From Clostridia bacterium (GTDB lineage Bacteria > Bacillota > Clostridia > DUPQ01), in contig JAUUZV010000007.1 in the NCBI GenBank assembly GCA_030592085.1, forward strand, positions 1 to 23,745: a stretch of DNA of 23,745 nt. The letters are read 5' to 3'. Shown in pieces: positions 15,250-21,849 of this stretch. The notes beneath the pieces are model-generated. The model did no database searches. It was not told the DNA's origin and saw only the letters and a list, made by a program, of their open reading frames with translations. How positions within the stretch are numbered: position 1 is the stretch's first letter; the number at the start of each line of letters is the position of its first letter. A program made the translations under genes and the position numbers.

Positions 15250-15278
15250 TTGTCATTCACTTAAATATTTACTATAAT
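15250..15278 (+). promoter_or_regulatory. predicted sigma-A promoter inside the array
   Basis: TTGTCA (15250-15255) and a perfect TATAAT (15273-15278) are separated by exactly 17 bases. It points rightward at the HisI-like gene and the cassettes beyond. It is the best promoter-like match I found in the window. Chance matches in AT-rich DNA are possible, so start-site mapping would decide. Confidence 0.6.
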
Positions 15279-15303
15279 TACAAAAAGGGAAACAAAGCTG
15301 AGT

Positions 15304-15365
15304 TAATAACAATAAATATTAGTTGAAAGAACATAGAGGATGTTTGTGAATTACAGGAATTATAT
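15304..15365 (+). repeat. possible strongly decayed attC
   Basis: TAATAAC (15304-15310) followed by AATAAATATTAGTTGAAAGAAC, and ending TTACAGGA with ATTATAT (15359-15365), the same altered right core seen at 21931-21937. If real it is a 62-bp relic. The resemblance is faint, and the call rests mainly on where it lies. Confidence 0.33.
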
Positions 15366-15449
15366 TAATTTAAATACTTTTGTAAATTGTATGAATTCTC
15401 TAGTTATCTATAAAAAAATATTTTTTATTCGAAAAAGAAGGGAATTGAA

Positions 15450-15857
15450 ATGGATATTGAAGAAGGAAACAAACTTCATTTAGATTTTAATAAATTAAAA
15501 AAATCTTTATATACATATGAAAGTATTGTTCCTGTAGCTGTCCAAAATATTGATAGTAAAGAAGTTATTTTACTTGCATATGTAAACGAATTAGCTTTTA
15601 AAAAAGCTTTAGAAACTAAAACAGCAATTTTTTGGTCAACATCTAGAAATGAGCTTTGGGTAAAAGGAAAAATTTCAGGTGAAGTTTTTGATCTTTGCGA
15701 AGTATATGTAAATTGTGAACAAAATTCTTTGTTATATTTAGTAAGACCAAGAAAAGGAGGAATTTGTCATACAAAAAACAAAAAAGGTGAAGCTAGAAAT
15801 TGTTATTATAGAAAAATTAATTTCAACAATTTCACTCTAAAAAATGTTAATCCATAA
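15450..15857 (+). CDS. HisI-like protein (phosphoribosyl-AMP cyclohydrolase family)
   Basis: A 135-residue relative of phosphoribosyl-AMP cyclohydrolase, the enzyme that opens the purine ring in histidine synthesis. Family marks are VPVAVQNI...EVILLAYVNELAF, IFWSTSRNELWVKGKISG and the zinc cysteines C89, C106 (followed by H107) and C118. However, the metal-binding acidic run, normally Asp-Cys-Asp-x-Asp, reads Asn-Cys-Glu-x-Asn at residues 88-92, and the last two cysteines are spaced further apart than usual. The zinc site looks kept while the magnesium site is altered, so the normal reaction is doubtful and a changed substrate is likely. No other his gene is nearby. ATG 15450 follows AAGAAGGGAATTGAA, behind the promoter at 15250. 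Confidence 0.8.
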   Translation: MDIEEGNKLHLDFNKLKKSLYTYESIVPVAVQNIDSKEVILLAYVNELAFKKALETKTAIFWSTSRNELWVKGKISGEVFDLCEVYVNCEQNSLLYLVRPRKGGICHTKNKKGEARNCYYRKINFNNFTLKNVNP

Positions 15858-15887
15858 TTGGTTACATAGTTGGATAATTTTTTCTAC

Positions 15888-16023
15888 AGATAACAAAATG
15901 TTCCAGAGCGAGTCATAAAACCATCAGATTAAAACATAGTAATTGAAGAACAATCTTTTCCTTGTTTGAAAGCATGGTAACTGAGTGACAATTCAAAACT
16001 TTCTGGAATAAAAAACGTTATAT
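15888..16023 (+). repeat. attC site
   Basis: Left core AGATAAC (15888-15894), right core GTTATAT (16017-16023). Interior AAAATGTTCCAGAGCGAGTC, CTTTTCCTTGTTTGAAAGC, and TCTGGAATAAAAAAC. TTCCAGA against TCTGGAA is a changed but still perfectly complementary outer arm. 136 bp. Confidence 0.82.
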
Positions 16024-16049
16024 GATAAGACGTGTGAAGGAAAAGAAAT

Positions 16050-16481
16050 TTGAAAAATAATAGCAAGAAATATGTACGAGTACTAGTGTTAATAATAATT
16101 ATAATTATTATTATTGGAATTGGTATATTTTTCCTCCCGAGAAAAATTATTAATAGTAATTTCATCATTTCCAGTACCCATTATCAAATTGGTAATAATG
16201 ATACTAAAATAATTGAAGACAAAAAAACTCTTTTAGATATTAAAGCATTACTTGAAGAGAATAAGTGTATAAGAAGCTTAAAATCTAGTTATTATTTTTC
16301 AAATAAGAAAACTATATCATTATATATATATTCATTATCTGAAAAAGAAGATAAAGCGCTTTATATCACTTTAAATGAAGATTATATATATATGAGCGAT
16401 GGAGATAATAAAAAATATACAATTAGTAATAAGGAATTATATAACCAAATGTATAATATCTTATTTGAATATATCAACTAA
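16050..16481 (+). CDS. small single-pass membrane protein, unknown
   Basis: A 143-residue protein I do not recognise. A basic start (KNNSKKYVR) is followed by a strongly hydrophobic segment rich in Ile at about residues 9-30, then a charged, Tyr- and Lys-rich domain of about 110 residues, presumably outside the membrane (positive-inside rule). There is no lipobox, and no cleavage site is obvious. The outer domain alternates strands (TISLYIYSL, ALYITLNEDYIYM), suggesting a small beta-rich fold. TTG 16050 has AAGGA at 16037-16041. Membrane anchoring is clear; function is unknown. Only half an attC follows it. Confidence 0.7.
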   Translation: MKNNSKKYVRVLVLIIIIIIIIGIGIFFLPRKIINSNFIISSTHYQIGNNDTKIIEDKKTLLDIKALLEENKCIRSLKSSYYFSNKKTISLYIYSLSEKEDKALYITLNEDYIYMSDGDNKKYTISNKELYNQMYNILFEYIN

Positions 16482-16487
16482 TAAAAT

Positions 16488-16549
16488 CAGTGCTAAAATA
16501 AGTGTAAAATGGGCTAGCTTAATGTGTTTGAAAACAATGAATGCTAAGT
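16488..16549 (+). repeat. right half of an attC, core degenerate
   Basis: The run AGTGCTAAAATAAG, GGGCTAGCTT, TTTGAAAACAATGAAT lines up with the right half of the 13187-13312 site (GGTGCTAAAG, GGGCCTAGCTC, CTTGAACAAAGAAC). Its core is GCTAAGT (16543-16549). No left half precedes it. GCTAAG at 16543-16548 and CTTAGC at 16557-16562 form a small hairpin. Confidence 0.62.
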
Positions 16550-16589
16550 GAAATATCTTAGCTTGAGAAACAAGAAATAGGAGAATAGA

Positions 16590-17099
16590 TTGAAGGTACA
16601 TATAATCGGTGGTGCAGGATCAGGAAAATCATATATTTCTAAAAAACTGTCTAAAGCGCTAAATATTAAGAATTATGAACTTGATGAAATATTTTGGGAT
16701 GATTCTGATAAAACGTTTAATAAAAAAGCAACTAGTGAATTTAGAAATAATAAATTAAACAAAATACTCAAGCAAGATAATTGGATAATTGAAGGTGTAT
16801 ACTACTCTTGGCTTTATGAAAGTTTCAAAAAAGCTGACACCATCATAATTTTAAATCCAAATATAATAATTCAGCAATATAGAATTGTTAAAAGGTTTTT
16901 AAAGAGGAAATTTGGATATGAAAAAAGTAATAAGAAAGAATCCTTGAGTAATTTATTAAAGCTTATGAAATGGAATTATAATTATAATAAGAAAAAAATA
17001 AAAATAATCCTTGAATTCATTAATGATTTTTCTGAGAAAATATATATGACTAAAAATAATCGTATGGCATATAAGCATATAATTGATTTACACATGTAA
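16590..17099 (+). CDS. P-loop small-molecule kinase (FlaR-like)
   Basis: A 169-residue paralogue of the kinase at 6820. Walker A is GGAGSGKSY at residues 7-15, then ELDEIFWDD in place of HLDGIIH, NWIIEGVYYSW for the second strand, and the basic helix IIIQQYRIVKRFLKRKFGYE. The two proteins share the same order of motifs but differ throughout, so they are separate acquisitions rather than a recent duplication. The C-terminal 50 residues are extremely Lys/Asn-rich. TTG 16590 follows AGGAG at 16579-16583. Phosphorylation of a small molecule is likely; substrate unknown. Confidence 0.78.
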   Translation: MKVHIIGGAGSGKSYISKKLSKALNIKNYELDEIFWDDSDKTFNKKATSEFRNNKLNKILKQDNWIIEGVYYSWLYESFKKADTIIILNPNIIIQQYRIVKRFLKRKFGYEKSNKKESLSNLLKLMKWNYNYNKKKIKIILEFINDFSEKIYMTKNNRMAYKHIIDLHM

Positions 17100-17130
17100 T
17101 TTGTTTAGGAATGTATTTGAAATATACTTT

Positions 17131-17180
17131 ACTTAACAATATGTTCTAAACAGGTGTGCAGAAGCATATAAATGTTATAT
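17131..17180 (+). repeat. minimal 50-bp attC site
   Basis: Left core ACTTAAC (17131-17137), right core GTTATAT (17174-17180). CAATATGTTC pairs with GAAGCATATAAATG, leaving extra unpaired bases on one side as in classical attC. The whole central region of the family is deleted, yet both cores are sound. Confidence 0.8.
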
Positions 17181-17212
17181 AAAAAATAATGTTAATTTGA
17201 TTGGAGAACAGA

Positions 17213-18055
17213 ATGATTACTACAAAAGTATATTCTTCAAAATTTATAGACAAACTGTCAGAGCATATATTAAGTGCAAATGAATTAAAAGAATACCATA
17301 AATTGTTTTTACATACTTGGTTTGTAAGAGTGGATTTTGAAGAACCTAAACAAATAATTGAAATGTGTAAAAACTTAAAAAGATATATAACTACTGGTGA
17401 AAAAACTCTATTCCTAACTAACATTGTTAAATCGCATCCAAAAATGTTTGATTGGTTTGGTAAAACATTAATTGGTAATGAATATGTTGTGAAAATCTTA
17501 GATAATATAATTAATGAACTTTATATACCAAAAAAATATAGTGCTAGTAATTTTGTATATGAGATAGAAGACTATTTTTTCAATCTAAAACCAGCAGATA
17601 TACTGTCTAAACTTATTGGTATTGATTATTGTGGAGAGGAATTAAGATTTATAATTTGCGAATTTCTATCACACCCCTATAATCTATACCCTGATACTAT
17701 TGTACATAAAAGAGCTGAAAATAAAATATGGTATATAGCAGGATTTGGGCATGAATTCGGGCATATTTTAACATGGGATTTAGTAGATGATATTAGAGCA
17801 TTAAATTTATGCAATAATCCTGTAACAAAAAGTTTTGCTGAAATGATAGCTCATGTTTGTAGTAAACTTCTAATGGAATATTATGGTTTTAATATTATTG
17901 ATTTATCACCAGATATTAAATCATGGCATAATTTCGGATTTAGTACAAAGCACCCTGGATATAAATTGTATTGCGAGTTAATAGATGAAATGAAAGCAAG
18001 TATAGGTAATCAATTTAAAGATTCTTGTATTAACATACTAGAAAAATATCAATAG
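17213..18055 (+). CDS. HExxH putative zinc metalloprotease
   Basis: A 280-residue protein with GHEFGHIL as zinc motif (H180, E181, H184) and a later acid in KSFAEMIAHV (E210) that could be the third ligand. It has no signal peptide or membrane segment. The N-terminal 170 residues hold no named domain; ELRFIICEFLSHPYNLYPD just before the zinc motif is distinctive. It is not similar to the peptidase at 729 beyond the motif. The ATG at 17213 follows TTGGAGAACAG; an in-frame TTG at 17201 is part of that binding site. A 10-bp perfect hairpin overlaps its stop codon. Proteolysis is inferred from the motif only. Confidence 0.72.
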   Translation: MITTKVYSSKFIDKLSEHILSANELKEYHKLFLHTWFVRVDFEEPKQIIEMCKNLKRYITTGEKTLFLTNIVKSHPKMFDWFGKTLIGNEYVVKILDNIINELYIPKKYSASNFVYEIEDYFFNLKPADILSKLIGIDYCGEELRFIICEFLSHPYNLYPDTIVHKRAENKIWYIAGFGHEFGHILTWDLVDDIRALNLCNNPVTKSFAEMIAHVCSKLLMEYYGFNIIDLSPDIKSWHNFGFSTKHPGYKLYCELIDEMKASIGNQFKDSCINILEKYQ

Positions 18056-18076
18056 TGTTACAAGCGGTAACACTAT
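18052..18076. other. perfect 10-bp stem-loop at a stop codon
   Basis: ATAGTGTTAC (18052-18061) and GTAACACTAT (18067-18076) are exact inverted complements with a 5-base loop AAGCG. The stem includes the TAG stop of the peptidase gene and ends just before the next attC. There is no run of T after it, so it is not a standard intrinsic terminator; RNA 3'-end protection, pausing or weak termination are possible. Confidence 0.75.
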
Positions 18077-18081
18077 ACATC

Positions 18082-18216
18082 GGATAACAATATGTTTCTA
18101 AACGAATTACTGGGGAGTCAAGGAACTTGAAATAGAAAGCAATACATTCAGCTGGGTGCTAAAACAAATGTAACATGAGTCAGCTCAAGACGTATAGGAA
18201 TAAATGATTGTTAGAC
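18082..18216 (+). repeat. attC site, perfect 3' core
   Basis: Left end GGATAAC (18082-18088), right core GTTAGAC (18210-18216) matching GTTRRRY. Interior AATATGTTTCTAAACGAATT, TCAAGGAACTTGAAATAG, TTCAGCTGGGTGCTAAAAC, and GTCAGCTCAAG. 135 bp. Confidence 0.86.
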
Positions 18217-18267
18217 GAAAGACCTATAATTTAATAGTTTAGTATTTTAAAGGAAAGGTAATGTCAA

Positions 18268-19002
18268 ATGAATATTGAAATTGAGAGTTTATTATTAAAT
18301 AATGGTGCATCAATGATTGGATTTGCAAAAGTTGAAGGGTTATATAAGAAACCAGATTTTGAATATCAAAAAACTGAAGATTATACTACAGAAATAATTG
18401 ATATACCCCACTATAAAACAGGGATATCAATCATCCTTGCTTATCCGAAAGATGTAATTAAACATATAAGTAATTTTCCTACTATTCGGTATTATGATGC
18501 ATACTATGAACTTAATAATAAACTTGATGATTTAGCAGCATTGTGATCGAATTATATAAAAGAGCATGGCTATAATGCATATCCACAAACAATTTCTAGC
18601 ACAAAGGAATATGGAAATTTCAGAACAGTTATGCCACATAAAACTGTAGCTGTAAATGCAGGGTTAGGTTGGATAGGTAAAAGTGCATTATTTGTAACAG
18701 AAAAATACGGTTCAGCCATTCGTTTGACGTCTGTACTGACAGATGCTCCTTTAAATTATAGTAAATCAATTATTAATTCCTTATGTGAGGATTGTATGAT
18801 TTGTGTGGATGAATGTCCTGGTAAGGCAATTTCTGGTGTGAATTGGGAACCAGGCATTGATAGGGATCTATTGTTAAATGCTATTTCATGCAGAAAAAAA
18901 GCGCGTGAGCTTTCTGCAGAGCATTTAGAAAAGCAAATAACTTTATGTGGAAAATGTATTGTGGTTTGTCCATATACTAGAAAATACATTGGAACTATAT
19001 AG
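18268..19002 (+). pseudogene. QueG-like double 4Fe-4S protein, broken by an in-frame TGA
   Basis: The frame is open from ATG 18268 to a TGA at 18544-18546 and continues in the same frame to TAG at 19000, about 244 codons. It encodes an epoxyqueuosine reductase-like protein: IPHYKTGISIILAYP in the first part, KTVAVNAGLGWIGKSALFVTEKYG after the stop, then the iron-sulfur motifs CEDCMICVDECP (C173, C176, C179, C183) and CGKCIVVCP (C227, C230, C234), with C208 between. Only one base change separates it from an intact gene, so inactivation is recent. TGA is also used as a normal stop nearby (4007, 6709, 9925), so recoding is unlikely. It is shorter than true QueG (about 380 residues) and may belong to the related short double-cluster family. 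The stop falls where homologues have an unremarkable helix. The next gene starts 26 bases on. Confidence 0.8.
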
Positions 19003-19028
19003 AAAATTATTAAGATATAGGAGAAAAT

Positions 19029-20003
19029 ATGTTTAAATGTTTAAAGTGTGGAGAAGGAACAACTCTACCTGTATGTGAAAGATGTGGATTTGTTTTTGAA
19101 AAAAACAGTAATATTTTTAATTTAACTAACGATCCAAATATTCAAATTAAAGAAGGCAATATAGATAAGTATATTGGGTATGATAATATTGGGGAATTTT
19201 ATAGTGGAAAATACTGGTATAAAATTAGCAATAGAGATTATGCAATTGGTAAAAAACTATCTAGTATCATTAATAATGGGACATTACTTGATTTAGCTTG
19301 TGGAGATGGATTTATAACTTTACCTACTGCAAAACATGGCGCAAAAATTATTGCAGCTGATATTTCAAAAAAGATGTTATCACTATTAATTCAAAAAGCT
19401 GAGTATAATAGTATTAACTTAGACAATGTTAACATATGTAGAATGAATGCTTTAAATATTCAACTTGAGGATAACTCTGTGGAATTTACGATTGCTAATG
19501 GTGTTTTGCATTTAATTTCTAATCCTCAAAAAGTAATAAGTGAGTTATATAGAGTATTGAAAGCTGATGGTAAGCTAATATCATTAAATGATACACCTGG
19601 GAGAAAATCATTTAATAATGTTGAAGAAAATAAAAAATATTTTGCTTTAGTAAATGAGTTTTATAATAGATATTGGGAATTACTAGAAATTGAGCAAATA
19701 CAACCTAGAAAATATAGTTGGAAATTCGATAAAACAAGTGAGTTTAATAAATTATTTAAAGATAAAATCGTAATTGAATTAAATTTCTCTGAAAGCAAAA
19801 CAATATCTTTAGAAGATGGGTTTTTATATCGACTTGGAGGAAGAGGATTTTCTGACCAAGTAGCAGTTCCTGAAAAGCAGCATTATATAGCATATAAAAA
19901 AGTAATTGATGAACTATCCAAAAAACACGGAAGAGATTTTATTAAAATTGAACATCATGGAGTTGAAGAAAGTATACAAGTTGAGATATATGAAAAAAAA
20001 TAA
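19029..20003 (+). CDS. zinc-ribbon class I SAM methyltransferase
   Basis: A 324-residue methyltransferase. The N-terminus is a small zinc ribbon with C4, C7, C16 and C19 (FKCLKCGEG...VCERCGF), then a linker, then a SAM domain: LLDLACGDGF at residues 86-95 (motif I), IIAADIS (motif II) and IANGVLHLISNP (motif IV), as in UbiE-type enzymes. The C-terminal 100 residues have no known domain. The ribbon is of the kind found in methyltransferases acting on RNA or large substrates, but the substrate is unknown. ATG 19029 is preceded by ATAGGAGAAAAT, 26 bases after the broken QueG-like gene with no attC between, so the two were probably one cassette. Confidence 0.83.
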   Translation: MFKCLKCGEGTTLPVCERCGFVFEKNSNIFNLTNDPNIQIKEGNIDKYIGYDNIGEFYSGKYWYKISNRDYAIGKKLSSIINNGTLLDLACGDGFITLPTAKHGAKIIAADISKKMLSLLIQKAEYNSINLDNVNICRMNALNIQLEDNSVEFTIANGVLHLISNPQKVISELYRVLKADGKLISLNDTPGRKSFNNVEENKKYFALVNEFYNRYWELLEIEQIQPRKYSWKFDKTSEFNKLFKDKIVIELNFSESKTISLEDGFLYRLGGRGFSDQVAVPEKQHYIAYKKVIDELSKKHGRDFIKIEHHGVEESIQVEIYEKK

Positions 20004-20015
20004 TTTCATTAAATC

Positions 20016-20150
20016 GTATAACAATATGTTCTTAAACAGGTCATGAGTGGGTCAACGAACTTGAAACTTAAGAAATACCTTTCACTGGGTGCTAAAGCAA
20101 TAGAAACTTGGACCAGTTCAAGGGTGGGTAGGAACAAATAAACATTATGT
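20016..20150 (+). repeat. attC-like site, 3' core G to A
   Basis: Left end GTATAAC (20016-20022), right end ATTATGT (20144-20150): the strand-exchange G is A. Interior fully typical: AATATGTTCTTAAACAGG, TACCTTTCACTGGGTGCTA, GGACCAGTTCAAGGG, TAGGAACAAATAAAC. 135 bp. Confidence 0.82.
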
Positions 20151-20192
20151 TCAATATATTAATAGTAAAATAATCATTAGAAGGGAGAAATA

Positions 20193-20666
20193 ATGAATTA
20201 TCTAATAAGAGAAGCTAATAAAAATGACTATAATTCTATAAGTAGTTTAGTTAAAGAAGTACATGATTTACATGTTGCAGCAAGACCTATAGATTATAAA
20301 AATTGTGAAAATCCTCTTAGTGAAGAAGAGTATTATGAAATGCTAGGTAATAATAGATATAAAATTTTTGTAGTAGCTGTAAATAATAGCATCATAGGTT
20401 ATACAACTTTAAAAATCTATGAAATTAAGAATCATCCAATTTTGCACGATAAAATAAGAATGCATATGGAAGACTTATGTGTAACAAAAGATTTTAGAAG
20501 AATGGGGATAGGTAAAGCACTATATCAAAAAACACTGGAATATTGTAAAGAAAAAAACATAGATAAACTTGAATTAAATGTTTGGGGATTTAATAAGGAA
20601 GCAATCAGTTTTTATAAGTCTTTGGGGATGAAGGAAAAATTCATAAAATTCGAATCAAACCAGTAA
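20193..20666 (+). CDS. GNAT N-acetyltransferase
   Basis: A 157-residue GNAT enzyme in near-textbook form: MEDLCVTKDFRRMGIGKALYQ holds the acetyl-CoA loop RRMGIG at about residues 105-112, and LELNVWGFNKEAISFYKSLGM is motif B with the conserved Asn, Ala, FY and G. The wording is like the RimI/spermidine acetyltransferase-like group. It is not closely related to the other four GNAT genes here. ATG 20193 follows GAAGGGAGAAATA. The next gene begins only 47 bases later, behind a truncated attC, so the two are likely co-transcribed. Confidence 0.9.
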   Translation: MNYLIREANKNDYNSISSLVKEVHDLHVAARPIDYKNCENPLSEEEYYEMLGNNRYKIFVVAVNNSIIGYTTLKIYEIKNHPILHDKIRMHMEDLCVTKDFRRMGIGKALYQKTLEYCKEKNIDKLELNVWGFNKEAISFYKSLGMKEKFIKFESNQ

Positions 20667-20678
20667 TTAATATACTAA

Positions 20679-20708
20679 ATATAACAATATGTTTTTTAGT
20701 GAAATGAG
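20679..20708 (+). repeat. truncated attC, left arm only
   Basis: ATATAAC (20679-20685) and AATATGTTTTTTAG are the left arm of the common family, followed at once by TGAAATGAGG, which resembles the bases just after a normal right core. Nearly the whole interior and the right core are missing. It fuses the GNAT and cupin cassettes. Confidence 0.68.
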
Positions 20709-20713
20709 GTAAT

Positions 20714-21088
20714 ATGGAATTTATCGAAAAAGATAAAATTGTAAAATTGAAAACTGAATCACAAGAATCGTATCAGTTATTGTGGGATGAAAATTCTACG
20801 TCAAAACGTGTAACTATTACAAAAGTGCATGTATATCCAAATAAGATAAATAGTAGACATAGTCATTGCGATTCAGAACAAATATGGATAGCACTTAAGG
20901 GGAACGGAACTTTATTATTAGCAAATGATCAAACAAAAAAATTTAATCAAGGTGACATTGTGCGTTTTGAAGACGGAGACGTTCATGGAATTGAAAATAG
21001 AACATCAGAAGATTTTGTATATATCTCTGTTACCACACCACCTATTAATTTTCGCTATGCTTATGATAAAAGTGAAGTTAAAAAATAG
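20714..21088 (+). CDS. cupin domain protein
   Basis: A 124-residue single-domain cupin. Motif 1 is RHSHCDSEQIWIALKGNG with metal ligands H49, H51 and probably E55 or Q56, and motif 2 is GDIVRFEDGDVHGIEN with H91. This His-His-Glu-His layout would bind Fe, Mn or Ni in a small beta-barrel. Cupins of this length include isomerases, dioxygenases and binding proteins, and the reaction cannot be told. ATG 20714 with GAGG ten bases upstream. It sits tightly after the GNAT gene, separated only by an attC relic. Confidence 0.87.
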   Translation: MEFIEKDKIVKLKTESQESYQLLWDENSTSKRVTITKVHVYPNKINSRHSHCDSEQIWIALKGNGTLLLANDQTKKFNQGDIVRFEDGDVHGIENRTSEDFVYISVTTPPINFRYAYDKSEVKK

Positions 21089-21093
21089 ACTAT

Positions 21094-21226
21094 ATCTAAT
21101 AATGTGTTCATAAACGAGCCATGGGTATGAAAAAGAACCTGTAACTGTTGGTAACACCTTTCGCTAGGTGTTAAGCAAGGAAATATAACCTAGTTCAAGG
21201 TGATTAGGAACGAATAAAGGTTATCT
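21094..21226 (+). repeat. attC-like site with a strong central hairpin
   Basis: Left core ATCTAAT (21094-21100), with AAC changed to AAT; right core GTTATCT (21220-21226). The centre AACACCT (21153-21159) and AGGTGTT (21166-21172) pair perfectly over 7 bp around TTCGCT, where other copies have a shorter CACC/GGTG stem. 133 bp. Confidence 0.82.
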
Positions 21227-21263
21227 ACAATATATTGATTTTGTATTTAGAAAGGGAGAATAA

Positions 21264-21833
21264 GTGAAACTAGATTTAATGACATATGATGATTTTGAGG
21301 AATTATTAAATGGTCCTAGGGGATACTATTATGAAGGGCGTTGGGAATATTTTAATAAGGTGTTAAATATTATTAAAGCTGAAAAAATTAATAGTGCTGT
21401 TGAATTGGGGCCAGGGTTATTACCTATAATAAAGAATTCTGACATTATTTTAAATCCTGAAGAAGATTTTTTTGGGAAGCCTGAATATGCTAAAGGAGAA
21501 ATATTAAAGTTTGATGCTACTAATAAGAATTGGCCTATAAAAGATAAGGAGTATGACTTATTTATAGCTTTACAAGTATGGGAACATCTTGATAATAAGC
21601 AAAGTAGAGCATTTAGAGAAGCTATGAGAATATCTAAAACAATAATACTTAGTTTCCCTTATTTGTGGGATGGTGGTGAGGAAAAACATAGCCATCGAGC
21701 ACACAGAGATATTGATAGAGATTTAATTATAGATTGGGCAATGGGAATAGAACCGACAAAAATCATTGAAATCAAAAGAACTGGAAAAGAATTTTCAAAA
21801 GGACCAAGATTAATTTGTTTTTGGAAGTTTTGA
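21264..21833 (+). CDS. SAM-dependent methyltransferase-like protein
   Basis: A 189-residue protein with a reduced class I methyltransferase core. VELGPGLLP at residues 46-54 is motif I, EILKFDATNKNWPI at about 79-92 holds the acid of motif III, and LFIALQVWEHLDN at 99-111 is motif IV with the EHL signature common in methyltransferases. After this, ILSFPYLWDGGEEKHSHRAHRDID is His- and Asp-rich and unusual. The start is GTG 21264 with AAAGGGAG a few bases upstream. Methyl transfer to a small molecule is plausible but the substrate is unknown. Confidence 0.74.
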   Translation: MKLDLMTYDDFEELLNGPRGYYYEGRWEYFNKVLNIIKAEKINSAVELGPGLLPIIKNSDIILNPEEDFFGKPEYAKGEILKFDATNKNWPIKDKEYDLFIALQVWEHLDNKQSRAFREAMRISKTIILSFPYLWDGGEEKHSHRAHRDIDRDLIIDWAMGIEPTKIIEIKRTGKEFSKGPRLICFWKF

Positions 21834-21849
21834 ATATATTAGTATAGTG

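Noticed and set aside
15409..15428. A/T hairpin before the HisI-like gene as a terminator
   Set aside because: The stem is only A and T, near-palindromic by low complexity, and lies just before a ribosome binding site on the path from the promoter at 15250.
18544..18546. TGA read as Trp or selenocysteine
   Set aside because: TGA ends several other genes here (4007, 6709, 9925, 21831), no selenocysteine insertion hairpin is evident just after it, and no Cys or Trp is expected at that site.
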